Made by a program: the position numbers and the translations under genes. The notes beneath the pieces are model-generated. The model ran no database searches, had not been told where the DNA came from, and was given only the letters and a program-made list of their open reading frames with translations. Below are positions 1-10,900 of a stretch of 64,000 nucleotides of DNA, in pieces. Location: positions 1 through 64,000 of the forward strand of contig CAWBVG010000039.1 in the NCBI GenBank assembly GCA_963792175.1, given 5' to 3'. The stretch comes from CAWBVG01 sp963792175 (GTDB lineage Bacteria > Acidobacteriota > Vicinamibacteria > Vicinamibacterales > CAVVIG01). The first letter of the stretch is position 1; each line of letters starts with the position of its first letter.

Positions 1-2
1 CG

Positions 3-1383
3 TCGGCCGCCGCGTGGCTCCGCGCCGGCGGACTGACGGTCACGTGCGTCGACGCCGCCAGGCAGAAGCTTACGGAGAACACGCTTGGCTCCGCGGATCT
101 GATTGCCTTTCACCTGCCGATGCACACGGCGACGCGACTGGCGGCGCCGATCATTGCCACCGCGCGGCGCCTGAACCCGTCCGCACGCATCTGCGCGTTC
201 GGGTTGTACGCGCCGCTCAACGCGGAGTGGCTCCGATCGATCGGCGTCGACGAGGTATTCGGCGGAGAGTTCGAAGAGGATCTCGCTGCAGTATGCGCGC
301 GAGCGCGCTACGATGCAAACGGAGAACACGCAGAGCGCGGAGAGCCAGCATTCTCGGCGCGCTCTCGCGCGGTCTCCGCGGTTAAGCGTGACCCGCTGCC
401 GCGGATTCATTTTCTCGTCCCGGATCGAACGGGTCTCCCGCCGTTGTCGAAGTACGCCACGCTGCAGATGCCGTCCGGCGAGCGTCGCCTGGTGGGCTAT
501 ACGGAAGCGAGCCGCGGCTGCAGGCACCTCTGCCGTCACTGTCCTGTGGTGCCGATCTACAACGGCCAGTTCCGCATCGTGCAGCCGGACGTCGTGCTTG
601 CGGATATTGCGGGTCAGATTGCCGCCGGCGCCCAGCACATCACCTTCGGCGACCCCGATTTCTTCAACGGTCCGACGCACGCGATCCGCATCGTCGAGGC
701 GCTGCACGCCGCCCACCCCGACGTGACGTACGACGTCACCATCAAAGTGGAACACCTGCTGAAGCATCGGGATCTGTTGCCCCGGCTGGCCGCCACCGGC
801 TGTGCCTTCGTGATCAGCGCCGTCGAATCGCTGGACGATCGGGTGCTGGCGCTGTTCGACAAGGGACACACGCGCGACGATTTCTTCGAGGCGGTCGGGC
901 TCTGCCGCGCGGCAGGCGTCACGCTGGTGCCGACGTTTGTCGCCTTTCATCCGTGGCTTTCGCTCGAGTCGTACTGCGATCTGCTCGACACGATCGCCCG
1001 GCTCGATCTCGTCGACCACGTCGCGCCGATTCAACTGGCGATCCGGCTGCTGGTGCCCGAAGGATCGCGCCTGCTGATGCTCGAAGAGATGCGAGCGCAT
1101 GTCGGTCCGTTCGATCCGGCAACGCTGACTTACCGGTGGGCTCATCCGGATCCCCGCGTCGACGCCTTGCAGCGAGACGTCACTGCGCTCGTCGGCATGC
1201 GCGCTGACGACCGATCGTCGCGCGCTGTTCGACGAGATCGCCGTGCTCGCCCACAGCCGCGCCGGCGTGCCGGCTCCGGCGTTCGACCCGCGGCCCGCGC
1301 GGGCGCGCGCGACGGTGCCGTACCTCAACGAACCTTGGTACTGTTGAGCGGAGCCCAATCCGGAGCAGGTGGCTCTGGTGTGA
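3..1383 (+). CDS. CUAEP-tail radical SAM selenoprotein (5' partial, one frameshift)
   Basis: The gene is cut by the window start. The readable protein begins in an N-terminal cobalamin-binding-like region (AFHLPMHTATRLA) and continues into a radical SAM domain with the CxxxCxxC cluster motif CRHLCRHC near 532-556. A frame break near 1196-1203 moves the tail into another frame, which reads ALFDEIAVLAHSRAG, then YLNEPWYC, an in-frame TGA at 1345-1347, then AEPNPEQVALV and a TGA stop at 1381. The Cys-Sec-Ala-Glu-Pro ending is the signature of the CUAEP/CCAEP-tail radical SAM family, in which UGA encodes selenocysteine or is replaced by Cys. Function in that family is unknown. The loop around residues 105-128 is encoded by a palindromic repeat (317-383). 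The ATP-grasp gene follows 52 nt downstream, so the two probably act in one pathway. Confidence 0.85.
1345..1347 (+). other. Probable selenocysteine UGA codon
   Basis: TGA lies between TGT (Cys) and GCG GAG CCC (Ala-Glu-Pro) in the frame that encodes the conserved tail. Eleven further sense codons follow before the real stop at 1381-1383. The C-U-A-E-P context defines the family, so recoding is much likelier than termination. No SelA, SelB, SelD or tRNA-Sec gene lies in the window. Confidence 0.8.
1351..1375 (+). promoter_or_regulatory. Candidate bacterial SECIS hairpin
   Basis: GAGCC at 1351-1355 pairs perfectly with GGCTC at 1371-1375. Inside, CC at 1360-1361 can pair with GG at 1368-1369 to leave a GGAGCA loop beginning 15 nt after the UGA. 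Bacterial SECIS elements are short hairpins just 3' of the UGA with a G at the start of the apical loop, so position and loop fit. The stem is short and has internal mismatches, and no folding calculation was possible. Confidence 0.4.
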
Positions 1384-1387
1384 TCTC

Positions 1388-1434
1388 CGTAGGGATTAGG
1401 GATCTAGGGATTAGGGATTAGGGGCTAGGGGCTG
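1388..1434 (+). repeat. TAGGG-family tandem repeat (A1)
   Basis: Six G-tracts separated by ATTA or CTA fill the gap between the radical SAM and ATP-grasp genes. The block TGATCTCCGTAGGG that starts it (1381-1394) recurs exactly at 7862-7875, marking a conserved element edge. Several GGG tracts with short loops could form a G-quadruplex. Confidence 0.85.
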
Positions 1435-1435
1435 G

Positions 1436-2767
1436 ATGAGTACGGTTCTTGTGCTGGCGACGACGACGGGATATCAGACGCGGGCGTTTGGTGACGCAGC
1501 CGTGCGCCTCGGGGTCGATCTGGTGTTCGCGACGGACCGTTGCCACCTCATCGAAGACCCCTGGCAGGATCACGCGATTCCGATCCGTTTCTACGACGAA
1601 GACAGCTCCGTTGCGGCGATCGTCGAGGCGGCGCGCCAGCGGCCGATTGACGGCGTCATCGCCGTCGGCGATCGGCCGACGGTGATCGCGGCGCGAGTCG
1701 CGGACGCGCTCGGGCTCTCATTTCATTCGCCCGCCGCCGCCGCGATCGCGCGCGACAAGCGGCGCACGCGCGAATGTCTGCGCGATGCCGGCCTTCCGGT
1801 GCCCTGGTTCGTGCCGTTCGTGTCGAATCCCGAATCGCGACTCCCGACTCCCGAGCTCCCGACGCCCCTCTCGTATCCCTGCGTGCTGAAGCCGGTCGCG
1901 CTGTCGGGAAGCCGCGGTGTGATGCGCGTCGACGACGACCGTGCCCTCGCCGCGGCCGCTCGATCGGCTCCGCGCGATCGTCGAATCGCCCGACGTGCGC
2001 GCCGAGCGGAACGACGCGCACGAGTGCGCGCTGCTCGAAGGGTTCATTCCCGGCCGCGAGTACGCGCTCGAGGGACTGATGCACCAGGGCGCGCTCCAGG
2101 TCCTGGCCGTCTTCGACAAGCCCGATCCACTGGACGGCCCGTTCTTCGAGGAGACCGTCTACGTCACGCCGTCTGCGGCGCCGGACGGCACGCGCGCCGC
2201 CATCGTCGACGCCGTGACGCGCGCCGCGGCCGCGATCGGCCTCGAGCATGGCCCGATTCACGCCGAGTGCCGCGTCAATGCCGAAGGGGTGTTCGTGCTC
2301 GAAGTCGCTGCACGACCGATTGGCGGCCTGTGCGCGCGGGCGCTTCGCTTCGAATTCAACGGGTCGGATGTCGCTGCAGTTCCCAATCCCTGATTCCGTT
2401 GGAGGAACTCCTGCTGCGTCACGCGCTCGGTGAGAATCCAGCGCGGTGGCCGGCGCGAGGACGCCGCCTCCGGCGTGATGATGATTCCGATTCCGCGGCG
2501 CGGCGTATTCCGCGGCGTCGACGGCGTCGAGGCGGCGCGCGGCGTGCCTCACATCGTCGACGTCCAGATCACGGCGAAGCCGGATCAACGGCTGTTGCCG
2601 CTGCCGGAGGGCGCCAGCTATCTGGGATTCATCTTCGCGCGCGCCGGGCGCGCGGCTGACGTGGACGCCGCGCTGCGGGCGGCGCACGCGCGGCTGCACT
2701 TCGCCATCGACCCGGAATTCCGGTACTCGACGCTGCGCACATGCACTACAATCTTCACCATGGCTGA
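1436..2767 (+). CDS. ATP-grasp domain enzyme (frameshifted)
   Basis: Starts at ATG 1436. The N-terminal Rossmann-like part (VLVLATTTGYQTRAF) is followed by the ATP-grasp fold: YPCVLKPVALSGSRGV binds nucleotide, then LLEGFIPGREYALEGL, and GPIHAECRV plus VLEVAARPIGG form the metal and ATP site. Conserved sequence crosses three frames with breaks near 1945, 2390, 2440 and 2719; the last reading ends PVLDAAHMHYNLHHG at 2767. Such enzymes ligate a carboxylate to an amine or thiol through an acyl phosphate; the substrate is unknown. Placement directly after the CUAEP radical SAM gene suggests a joint modification or biosynthetic pathway. Residues SNPESRLPTPELPTP at 1824-1866 are encoded by a repeat. 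Confidence 0.75.
1824..1866 (+). repeat. Intragenic CGACTCCCGA tandem element
   Basis: ATCCCGAAT is followed by tandem CGACTCCCGA-like units inside the ATP-grasp gene, in frame. It encodes a Pro/Ser-rich linker directly before the conserved YPCVLKP strand. Confidence 0.55.
2747..2752 (+). promoter_or_regulatory. -10-like box TACAAT for yggX
   Basis: TACAAT ends 7 nt before the ATG at 2760. That spacing would put the transcription start at or next to the ATG, giving a leaderless mRNA. It lies inside the 3' end of the ATP-grasp gene. Confidence 0.45.
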
Positions 2768-3087
2768 TTCCTGCGGACACTCGCATGCGCCGACGCCGTC
2801 GACGAACACGAGCGGCCGCAAAGTCATGTGCGTGAAGTTTCAGAAAGAGCTGCCGGGCCTCGATTCGCCGCCGTGGCCGGGCGAGCTCGGTCAGCGCATC
2901 TTCGAACAGCGTGTCCAAGGACGCGTGGAAGCTCTGGGAAGAGCGCATGAAGATGATCCTCAACGAGTACCGGCTCATGCCGTGGCAGAAGGAAGCGCAG
3001 GATCTCGTCGCCAAGCACATGGAGGACTTCTTCTTCGGTGAAGGCGCCGCGCTGCCGCCCGGGTACGTGCCGCAGCAGGCGAAGTGA
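2760..3087 (+). CDS. yggX: Probable Fe(2+)-trafficking protein, YggX family
   Basis: The core MCVKFQKELPGLDSPPWPG, then GELGQRIFEQ, SKDAWKLWEERMKMILNEYR and KHMEDFFFG match YggX, a small cytoplasmic protein that protects iron-sulfur enzymes from oxidative damage and handles labile iron. One extra base near 2911 breaks the frame after RIFEQ; the true tail ends GYVPQQAK. ATG 2760 gives a 22-residue extension rich in His, Thr and Ser (MADSCGHSH) before the usual start at 2826. I prefer 2760 because a -10-like TACAAT sits 7 nt upstream, but 2826 is possible. The next gene overlaps its stop by 4 nt, so the two are translationally coupled. Confidence 0.85.
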
Positions 3088-3356
3088 GCGCGGCGAGCCC
3101 CGACACCCCCGAAGGACGCCATCGCGCCTGCTGGTACAGCCGGCGGACCCGCGACATTCCGACCGACGTCGGCTTTCATACCATCGAAGACGGCCAGCTG
3201 CTGTTTTGCGCCCACCCCATGTGGTTTCCCGTGGTGGGCTACCAGTTCGACGTCCGCAGCTGCTCCTCCTGCGACTACTTCAGGCCTGTCAGAACCGACG
3301 ACCTGACCCACCTCAGCCGCGATGGCATTCGCTACTGTGACCAAGCCCTACTGTAG
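3084..3356 (+). CDS. Small Cys-rich hypothetical protein
   Basis: A 90-residue protein starting at GTG 3084, overlapping the yggX stop (GTGA). It has no signal peptide or membrane segment. Cysteines occur as RACWYS, LLFCAHP, RSCSSCDYF and IRYCDQ; the CxxC pair plus flanking cysteines could bind zinc or an iron-sulfur cluster. I do not recognise the family. Coupling to yggX suggests a role in iron or redox homeostasis, which is inference only. Confidence 0.6.
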   Translation: MSAASPDTPEGRHRACWYSRRTRDIPTDVGFHTIEDGQLLFCAHPMWFPVVGYQFDVRSCSSCDYFRPVRTDDLTHLSRDGIRYCDQALL

Positions 3357-3385
3357 TAATCTGCTGCAATCGACTACCCACTGTC

Positions 3386-3428
3386 GGTAACAAGCTCCCA
3401 TTAACCCTCTAAAAGCGAGGAGGTTACC
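3386..3428 (+). other. Inverted repeat / structured leader
   Basis: GGTAAC (3386-3391) pairs with GTTACC (3423-3428), and AACCCTC pairs imperfectly with GAGGAGGTT around an inner loop TAAAAGC. The two folds compete for the same GTT. It lies between the Cys-rich gene and the KGG gene; it could be a terminator without a U-tract or a 5' leader structure. Confidence 0.3.
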
Positions 3429-3450
3429 CCCCGCGGCAGCCGTGTTTGCG

Positions 3451-3465
3451 TGGCACAGACTTTGA
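3451..3465 (+). promoter_or_regulatory. Weak sigma-54-like motif before the KGG gene
   Basis: TGGCAC-N5-TTGA resembles the -24/-12 consensus TGGCAC-N5-TTGC, but the critical -12 C is A. It lies 55 nt before the GTG start, a sensible promoter distance. Only a suggestion. Confidence 0.2.
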
Positions 3466-3519
3466 TAAGACCGGACGTGTGGCGTTTTGGTCCAGCTCGC
3501 AAAAGACGGAGGGTGCGCG

Positions 3520-3801
3520 GTGACTACAGAGCGTAAAGAACGTCGGGGATTCGCGTCGATGTCGGCCGAAAAGCAGCGCGAAATCGCCAGCAAGGGCGGT
3601 CGCGCAGCGCATGAAAAGGGTACCGCCCACGAATGGACTGCCGACGAAGCGCGCAGTGCCGGCCGCAAAGGCGGTCAGGTCAGCCGCGGCGGTCGAGGCC
3701 GATTGGTTATCCCAACCGCCGATCCGGCTGCCGTACCGGCCGCACCGGCCACTGACGTCGCCCCGATGGGCGATGGTCTGGCGGCGGATCGTGCCGAGTG
3801 A
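3520..3801 (+). CDS. KGG-domain general stress protein
   Basis: About 93 residues. Two KGG-type repeats are visible: FASMSAEKQREIASKGGRAA and WTADEARSAGRKGGQ, the pattern of con-10/GsiB-like stress proteins, which are small, hydrophilic and induced by desiccation, starvation or general stress. The start is GTG 3520, preceded by GGAGGG at 3508-3513 with 6 nt spacing; a longer reading from TTG 3487 has no comparable ribosome site. The C-terminus is Ala/Pro-rich and probably disordered. It precedes the OmpA-like gene with about 50 nt between them. Confidence 0.8.
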   Translation: MTTERKERRGFASMSAEKQREIASKGGRAAHEKGTAHEWTADEARSAGRKGGQVSRGGRGRLVIPTADPAAVPAAPATDVAPMGDGLAADRAE

Positions 3802-3851
3802 TCGATTCGTGGCGACCGATCGACTCGGGCAAGCTATGGAGGCGACGAACA

Positions 3852-5588
<1,737 letters not shown>

Positions 5589-5593
5589 AGCCA

Positions 5594-5655
5594 GTAGGGT
5601 CTCGGGGCTTGGGGCTAGCTGATTGACGGCTAGCCCCTAGTCCCTAGCCCCGACG
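5594..5655 (+). repeat. Palindromic TAGGG-family element (A2)
   Basis: Left arm CTCGGGGCTTGGGGCTAGC and right arm GGCTAGCCCCTAGTCCCTAG form a long hairpin around TGATTGAC. The same arms recur almost exactly at 39355-39423. It sits directly after the OmpA gene and may double as a terminator. Confidence 0.85.
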
Positions 5656-5666
5656 GACATCGTGGC

Positions 5667-5858
5667 ATGCGCTTCATCCACCTCTACCTGATCGGCTACT
5701 TCGTTCTGGTCATCGGGGCCGGTCTCGCGCTCTGGCAGGCCGGCGTGCTCCACCGCATCTCGGCCATCTGGATCCTCATCGGCTCGCTCATCGTCATCGG
5801 CCTGGGCATCCTGCTCGCCGTCACGTCTGTCAGACCTACAACGATTACACGCGAGTAG
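5667..5858 (+). CDS. Small two-helix membrane protein
   Basis: 63 residues with two hydrophobic segments: LYLIGYFVLVIGAGLALW at about 6-23 and ISAIWILIGSLIVIGLGILL at about 31-51, with a short polar tail. No conserved catalytic motif is visible and I do not recognise the family. It lies between two TAGGG-family repeats and before the Omp85 gene, so an envelope role is plausible but unproven. Confidence 0.55.
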   Translation: MRFIHLYLIGYFVLVIGAGLALWQAGVLHRISAIWILIGSLIVIGLGILLAVTSVRPTTITRE

Positions 5859-5955
5859 GGGCCAGGGACTTGGGGCTGCCGCCTCCTTCGACGGCGCCTT
5901 CGCCGACGCTGCTCGGCCCTACCGTCCGCTGCCTAGCCCCTAGCCCCACCTCGGC
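5856..5955 (+). repeat. TAGGG-family element (A3)
   Basis: GTAGGGGCCAGGGACTTGGG at the left and GCCTAGCCCCTAGCCCCACC at the right are inverted arms around a GC-rich centre. It fills the gap between the small membrane protein and the Omp85 gene. Confidence 0.7.
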
Positions 5956-5998
5956 GAGCGAAGCGCTGGTACGGATTATGGTTCCGCTTTGACCAGCC

Positions 5999-7861
5999 AT
6001 GCGTTCGCGCGTTCTCGCCTGTGCGCTGCTCGCCCTCGCATTTTCAACCGCTTGCAAGGAGGAAGGCTCGGTCAAGGTCCATCGTCTGACGTTCAAGGGC
6101 GTCAAGGAGGTGGACGAAGGACGGCTGAAAACCGCGCTCGCCACACGGCAAAGCTCCATTATTCCGTGGGGACGGAAGTACTACTTCGACCGCTCCCGCT
6201 TCGACGCGGACTTGAAGCGCATCCAGGCGTTCTATGCGGACCGGGGCTATCCGGACGCGCGCGTCGTCGGCTTCGACGTCAAGCTGAACGACAAGCAGGA
6301 TCAGGTCGACATCACCGTGACCATCGAGGAAGGCGCACCGGTGAAGGTTGCGGCGATCGATCTCGTGGGATTCGACGTGATCCCCACCGACCACCTCGCG
6401 GAGATGATGAAGAAGGTTCCGCTCAAGGTCGGCGCGCCGCGCGACCGGCAACTCGTCGTCACGACGCACGAGATGGCGGTCAACGAATTGAAGGACCACG
6501 GCTTTCCGTATGCGAAGGTCGCGACAGCCGAAGAGGACGGCCCCGACGGGAAGAACGCGAAGATGACCTTCACCGCGGAGCCGGGCAAGAGCGCGAATTT
6601 CGGATCGGTCGAAATCTCCGGCAACCAGACCGTGAGCCCCCGCATCATCGAGCGCGAGCTCTCCTTCAAGCCCGGCGATCTCTATCGGCGCAGCATCGTC
6701 CAGGAATCGCAGCGCCGGCTGTATGGCATGGAGCTGTTTCAATTCGTCAACATCGAGCCGCTCAATCCCGAGCTGCAGCCGGAGGAAATCCCCACGCGCG
6801 TGACGGTCGCGGAAGGGAAGCACCATCGGGTCAACTTCGGCGTCGGCTACGGGACGGAAGAGAAAGCGCGCGTCGACGCCGAGTACCACCATCTGAACTT
6901 CCTGGGCGGCGCCCGAACGGCCGGCGCGCACGCGCGGTGGTCGACGCTGGATCGCGGCGTGCGCCTCGATTTCAACCAGCCGTATTTCTTCGCGCCACAC
7001 TATTCATTTGGTGTGGACGCGCAGGACTGGCGGACGTTCACGCCGGCGTACAACTCCACGGTCGTCGGCGCCAAGGCGATCGTGACGCACCGGAGGAACC
7101 AGCACACGTCCTGGTCCGTCTCGCTCGCGAGCGAGCACGACAGCAGTTCCATTGACCCCGACGTGCTCCTGCGATCCGACATTGCGCGACGAGCTGATCG
7201 CGCTGGGACTCAATCCGGACACGTTAGAGCAGAGCGGCACGCTGACCCCGATCGGATTCGATCTGCAGCACAGCACCGCGGACAACCTGCTCAACGCCCA
7301 TCGCGGCTACCAGCTGGCGTTCCACACCGAGGAAGCGGGACGGGTGATGCCGGGTACGTTCCATTACTACGCGATCTCGGAGGATGCCCGCTACTACCTG
7401 CCGCTCGGCGAACGCATCGTGCTCGCCAGCCGGCTGCAATTCGGGAACCTTCGTCCGGCCGGCGGCCCGGCGAATGTGCCGTTTGCGAAGAAGTTTTTCC
7501 TCGGCGGTGCGACGAGCCTCCGCGGCTGGGGCCGCTTCGAGGTCAGCCCGCTCAGCTCGCGGGGCTTCCGATCGGCGGCAACAGCATGCTCGAGTTCAGC
7601 GAGGAGCTGCGCGCGGCCGTCCACGGCAACTTCGGGATCGTGCTGTTCCTGGATGGCGGCAACGTGTGGAGCGAGTCGTTCGGGGTCAATCTGGCCGATC
7701 TGCGGTACGACGTCGGTCCAGGGCTCCGGTATCAGACGGCGATCGGCCCGATTCGCTTCGACCTCGGCTATCAGCTGAATCCGATTCCGGGTCTGCTCAT
7801 CAACGGCAGCCCACAGACGCGGCGCTACCGTCTGCATTTCTCGATCGGTCAGGCGTTTTAG
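5999..7861 (+). CDS. Omp85/BamA-like outer membrane assembly protein with lipobox (frameshifted)
   Basis: About 620 residues. The N-terminus (MRSRVLACALLALAFSTAC) ends in a lipobox-like S-T-A-C, so the mature protein may be lipid-anchored, unusual for this family. POTRA-like repeats follow: VKVHRLTFKGVKEVDEGRL, FYADRGYPDARVVGFDVK, NFGSVEISGNQTVSPRII. The C-terminal barrel contains the conserved KKFFLGGATSLRGWGRFE lid-lock motif and ends in SIGQAF, a typical terminal-aromatic beta-signal. Frame breaks near 7185 and 7565 cancel each other. BamA and TamA insert barrel proteins into the outer membrane. TamB follows immediately, so a TamA-like role is the better guess. Confidence 0.82.
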   Translation: MRSRVLACALLALAFSTACKEEGSVKVHRLTFKGVKEVDEGRLKTALATRQSSIIPWGRKYYFDRSRFDADLKRIQAFYADRGYPDARVVGFDVKLNDKQDQVDITVTIEEGAPVKVAAIDLVGFDVIPTDHLAEMMKKVPLKVGAPRDRQLVVTTHEMAVNELKDHGFPYAKVATAEEDGPDGKNAKMTFTAEPGKSANFGSVEISGNQTVSPRIIERELSFKPGDLYRRSIVQESQRRLYGMELFQFVNIEPLNPELQPEEIPTRVTVAEGKHHRVNFGVGYGTEEKARVDAEYHHLNFLGGARTAGAHARWSTLDRGVRLDFNQPYFFAPHYSFGVDAQDWRTFTPAYNSTVVGAKAIVTHRRNQHTSWSVSLASEHDSSSIDPDVLLRSDIARRADRAGTQSGHVRAERHADPDRIRSAAQHRGQPAQRPSRLPAGVPHRGSGTGDAGYVPLLRDLGGCPLLPAARRTHRARQPAAIREPSSGRRPGECAVCEEVFPRRCDEPPRLGPLRGQPAQLAGLPIGGNSMLEFSEELRAAVHGNFGIVLFLDGGNVWSESFGVNLADLRYDVGPGLRYQTAIGPIRFDLGYQLNPIPGLLINGSPQTRRYRLHFSIGQAF

Positions 7862-7931
7862 TGATCTCCGTAGGGGCTAGGGGCTAGGGGCTCAGGGATC
7901 AGGAGCTACGGATTCGAGGCTAGGGGCTGGG
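7862..7931 (+). repeat. TAGGG-family element (A4)
   Basis: Begins with TGATCTCCGTAGGG, identical to the edge at 1381-1394, followed by tandem GGGGCTA units. It lies between the Omp85 gene and tamB. Confidence 0.8.
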
Positions 7932-7948
7932 GGACATGGGCAGGGACT

Positions 7949-10900
7949 ATGCGCATCGTGAAGCGGCTCACGCACGTGCTGGTGCTCGTCCTGACGCTCG
8001 TGATTGGCGCGACGGCGGCCGCGATCATCGTCTCGCAGACGGCGTGGTTCAAGAACTGGCTGCGCGGCTACATCGTGCGCCAGGCCAACCTGTATCTGAA
8101 CGGCACGCTGTCGATCGAACGGCTGGGCGGCAATCTGTTCTTCGGCATCGAGATGGAAAACATCGGCGTGTCGATGGACGGCAGCCAGGTCGTGGCGGTC
8201 AAGGACCTCGGGCTCGATTACAGCGTGTTCCAACTCCTCTCGAAGGGGCTGTCGGTCGATTCGATTCGTCTCGATCAACCGGTGATCTATCTGCGTCGCG
8301 AAGGCGATACCTGGTCGCTCAGCCGCCTCGTCAAGAAACAGGAGACGGAAGCCGATCGCCGCGGGCCCGCGTATCCGATTGCCGTCGACACCATCGGCAT
8401 CGCCAACGGATCGGTGGTCGTCGAGTCGCCCGTCGGGACGTCGGGCGTTCAGGTGCCCAAGCGTTTCGATCACCTGGACGCGAAGCTGTCGTTCGCCTAC
8501 GAGCCGGTGCGCTACTCGATTGAGATCAGCCACGTGTCGTTCCGCGGTTCGGAACCGGCGCTCGCGGTCAATGCGCTGTCGGGCGGGATCGCCGTCAGGG
8601 ACGACACGGTGTTCGTGGAGAAGCTGGCGCTGCGGACGGCCGAAAGCTCCGTGTCAGTGGACGGAGCGGTGCAGCAGTACCTGTCGTCGCCGATTCTGAA
8701 TCTCGAGATCTCGTCGGACAAGCTGTCGCTGCCGGAAATTGCCCGCCTCGTACCGGCGTTGTCCGGAGTGACGCTCCAGCCGTCGTTCAACGTGAAGGCC
8801 GAAGGGCCGCTCGACTCGCTGAAAGTCGGGATGAACGTCCAGTCGTCTGCCGGCCAGTTGAGCGGCACGGTTACCGCGAATGTCGCGGCCGCCACGGACG
8901 CGAAGTCCGGCCAACCGATGTTCGCCCGCGGCGAGGTCTCGGTGACGCATCTCGACCTCTCGCCGATTCTGAAGAACCCGCGCCAGAAGAGCGACATCAC
9001 CGCCGACGCGCGCTTCGATCTGCACAGCCGATCCTTGTCGAACATCGACACGCTGCACGGCACGGCCTCGATCGACTCGCCTCGAATGGTGGCGGCCGGG
9101 TACGTGGCGGAAAAGATTCACGCGAAGGCGCGAGTGGACGGGCGGCGCGTGGCGCTCGACGGAAGCGCGTCGGCGTACGGCGCTGCCGCCACCGTCGCCG
9201 GGAACGTCACGCTGCCAGAAGGCAAGGGTCCGCTGGGCTTCGACGTTCACGGCGTCGCGCGGCACGTCGATTTGCGGCATCTCCCGCGGGAGGTCGGCGT
9301 TCCGCCGGCGAGCACGGATGTCAACGCGGCGTATCACGTCGCCGGATCGGTCGGTCCGGAAAAAGCCGAGCCCCGCGTCCACGGCGATCTTCGCTTCGAG
9401 CCGTCGACGATCGCCGGGACGAAGGTCGCCACCGGGAGCACCGCCGCCTTCGCCGTCAACCGGCCGGCTTCGCCCGCGGCCGCGGGTGCGGGCTTCGGCG
9501 AGGCAGGCAAGAACATCAGCTATCGCGTGGACGCGACGGTCGCCGATCTCGATCTGCAGCGCGTCGGCACCGAGTTCGGCGTCCCGGCGCTGGCGGTCGA
9601 TCGCTACAAGAGCACCATCAACGGGCACATCGTCGCGGACGGACACGGCACGACGCCTCAGTCGATGGACCTCACGGCCAGCGGCACCCTCGAGGACACC
9701 TCGATCCTCGGCGGTCGAATCCCGCAGCTGACCTTCGACACGACGCTCTCGCGCGACACGATGCACGTCAAGGCCGTCGGGACGTTCGCTGATGTGGACC
9801 CGGCGGTGGCGAGCGGGAAGCCGGAGCTCGCCGGCACGGTCGCCGGCTCCGTGGACGTCGACGCCACGGTGACGAACATTTCGACGGGCGTCACGCCCGA
9901 CAGCGTGCAGGCCGACGCCAAAATCGCGCTGCAGCCGTCCAGGATCGGCAGTCTCGACATCACGCGAGGCAACCTGGAAGGCAGCTACCACGACTCGGTC
10001 GGCGACATTCGTGTCCTCGACGTCGCAGGGCACGATGTCAACGTCCAGGCGAGCGGCACGCTGGCGCTGAACGAGACCGGGCAGTCGAACTTGAAGGTCC
10101 ACGCCGACACGCCGAGCCTCGAGCAGGTCGGCAAGCTGGTCAACCAGCCGCTCGCCGGCATCGCGAAGATCGATGCGACGATCACTGGCAACAAGCAACA
10201 GCTGCAGGCCACGGGCACCCTCACCGGCAACGGCGTCAAGTACGGCGACAACGGCGCGTTGACGATGTCGTCCGACTTCACGGCGAAGGTCCCAGAGCTG
10301 ACGGTGGCCGACGCCGACGTCACGGCGAACACCCACGCCACATTCGTCACGGTGTCGGGCCAGAACATCAACGAGCTCGACGCGAAGACGACCTATCATC
10401 AGAAGGCGCTGGACTTCGATGCGACGGCGAAACAGCCGCAGCGGTCGCTGGCGGCGAACGGCTCGCTGCTCATCCATCCGGACCACCACGAGATTCATCT
10501 CAAGAGCCTGGGCCTGACCTCCCAGGGCGTCCAGTGGCAGACCGCGCCGAACAGCGAGGCGGCGATCCAGTATTTTCCCGACGCGATCGAGGTGAAGAAC
10601 CTCGAGCTCGTGAACGGCGATCAGAAGATTTCGGCCGAGGGCACCTTCGGCCGCCCCGGGGACGCCTTGAAGGTCACGCTGAACAACATCGACGTCGCCA
10701 GCGTGGACGCGCTCCTGCTGCGGCCGCCGCAGCTCTCCGGCCGCCTGACAGCGACCGGCACCGTCAGTGGCGCGAAGGACAGGCCGCAGGTCAAGGCCGA
10801 CTTTCAGGTGACGCAGGGCGGCTTCCGCAATTTCCACTACGAGTCGTTCAACGGCACGGTCGACTACGCCGGCAGCGGGTTGACGGTCGACACCAGGCTG

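Noticed and set aside
1388..1434. TTAGGG-like arrays as telomeres or a CRISPR array
   Set aside because: Units are 6-10 nt, irregular and dispersed at many gene boundaries; there are no spacers of constant length and no cas genes.
8654..10837. Minus-strand open frame of 727 residues inside tamB
   Set aside because: Antisense shadow caused by high GC third positions; no start signals or motifs, and tamB is intact on the other strand.
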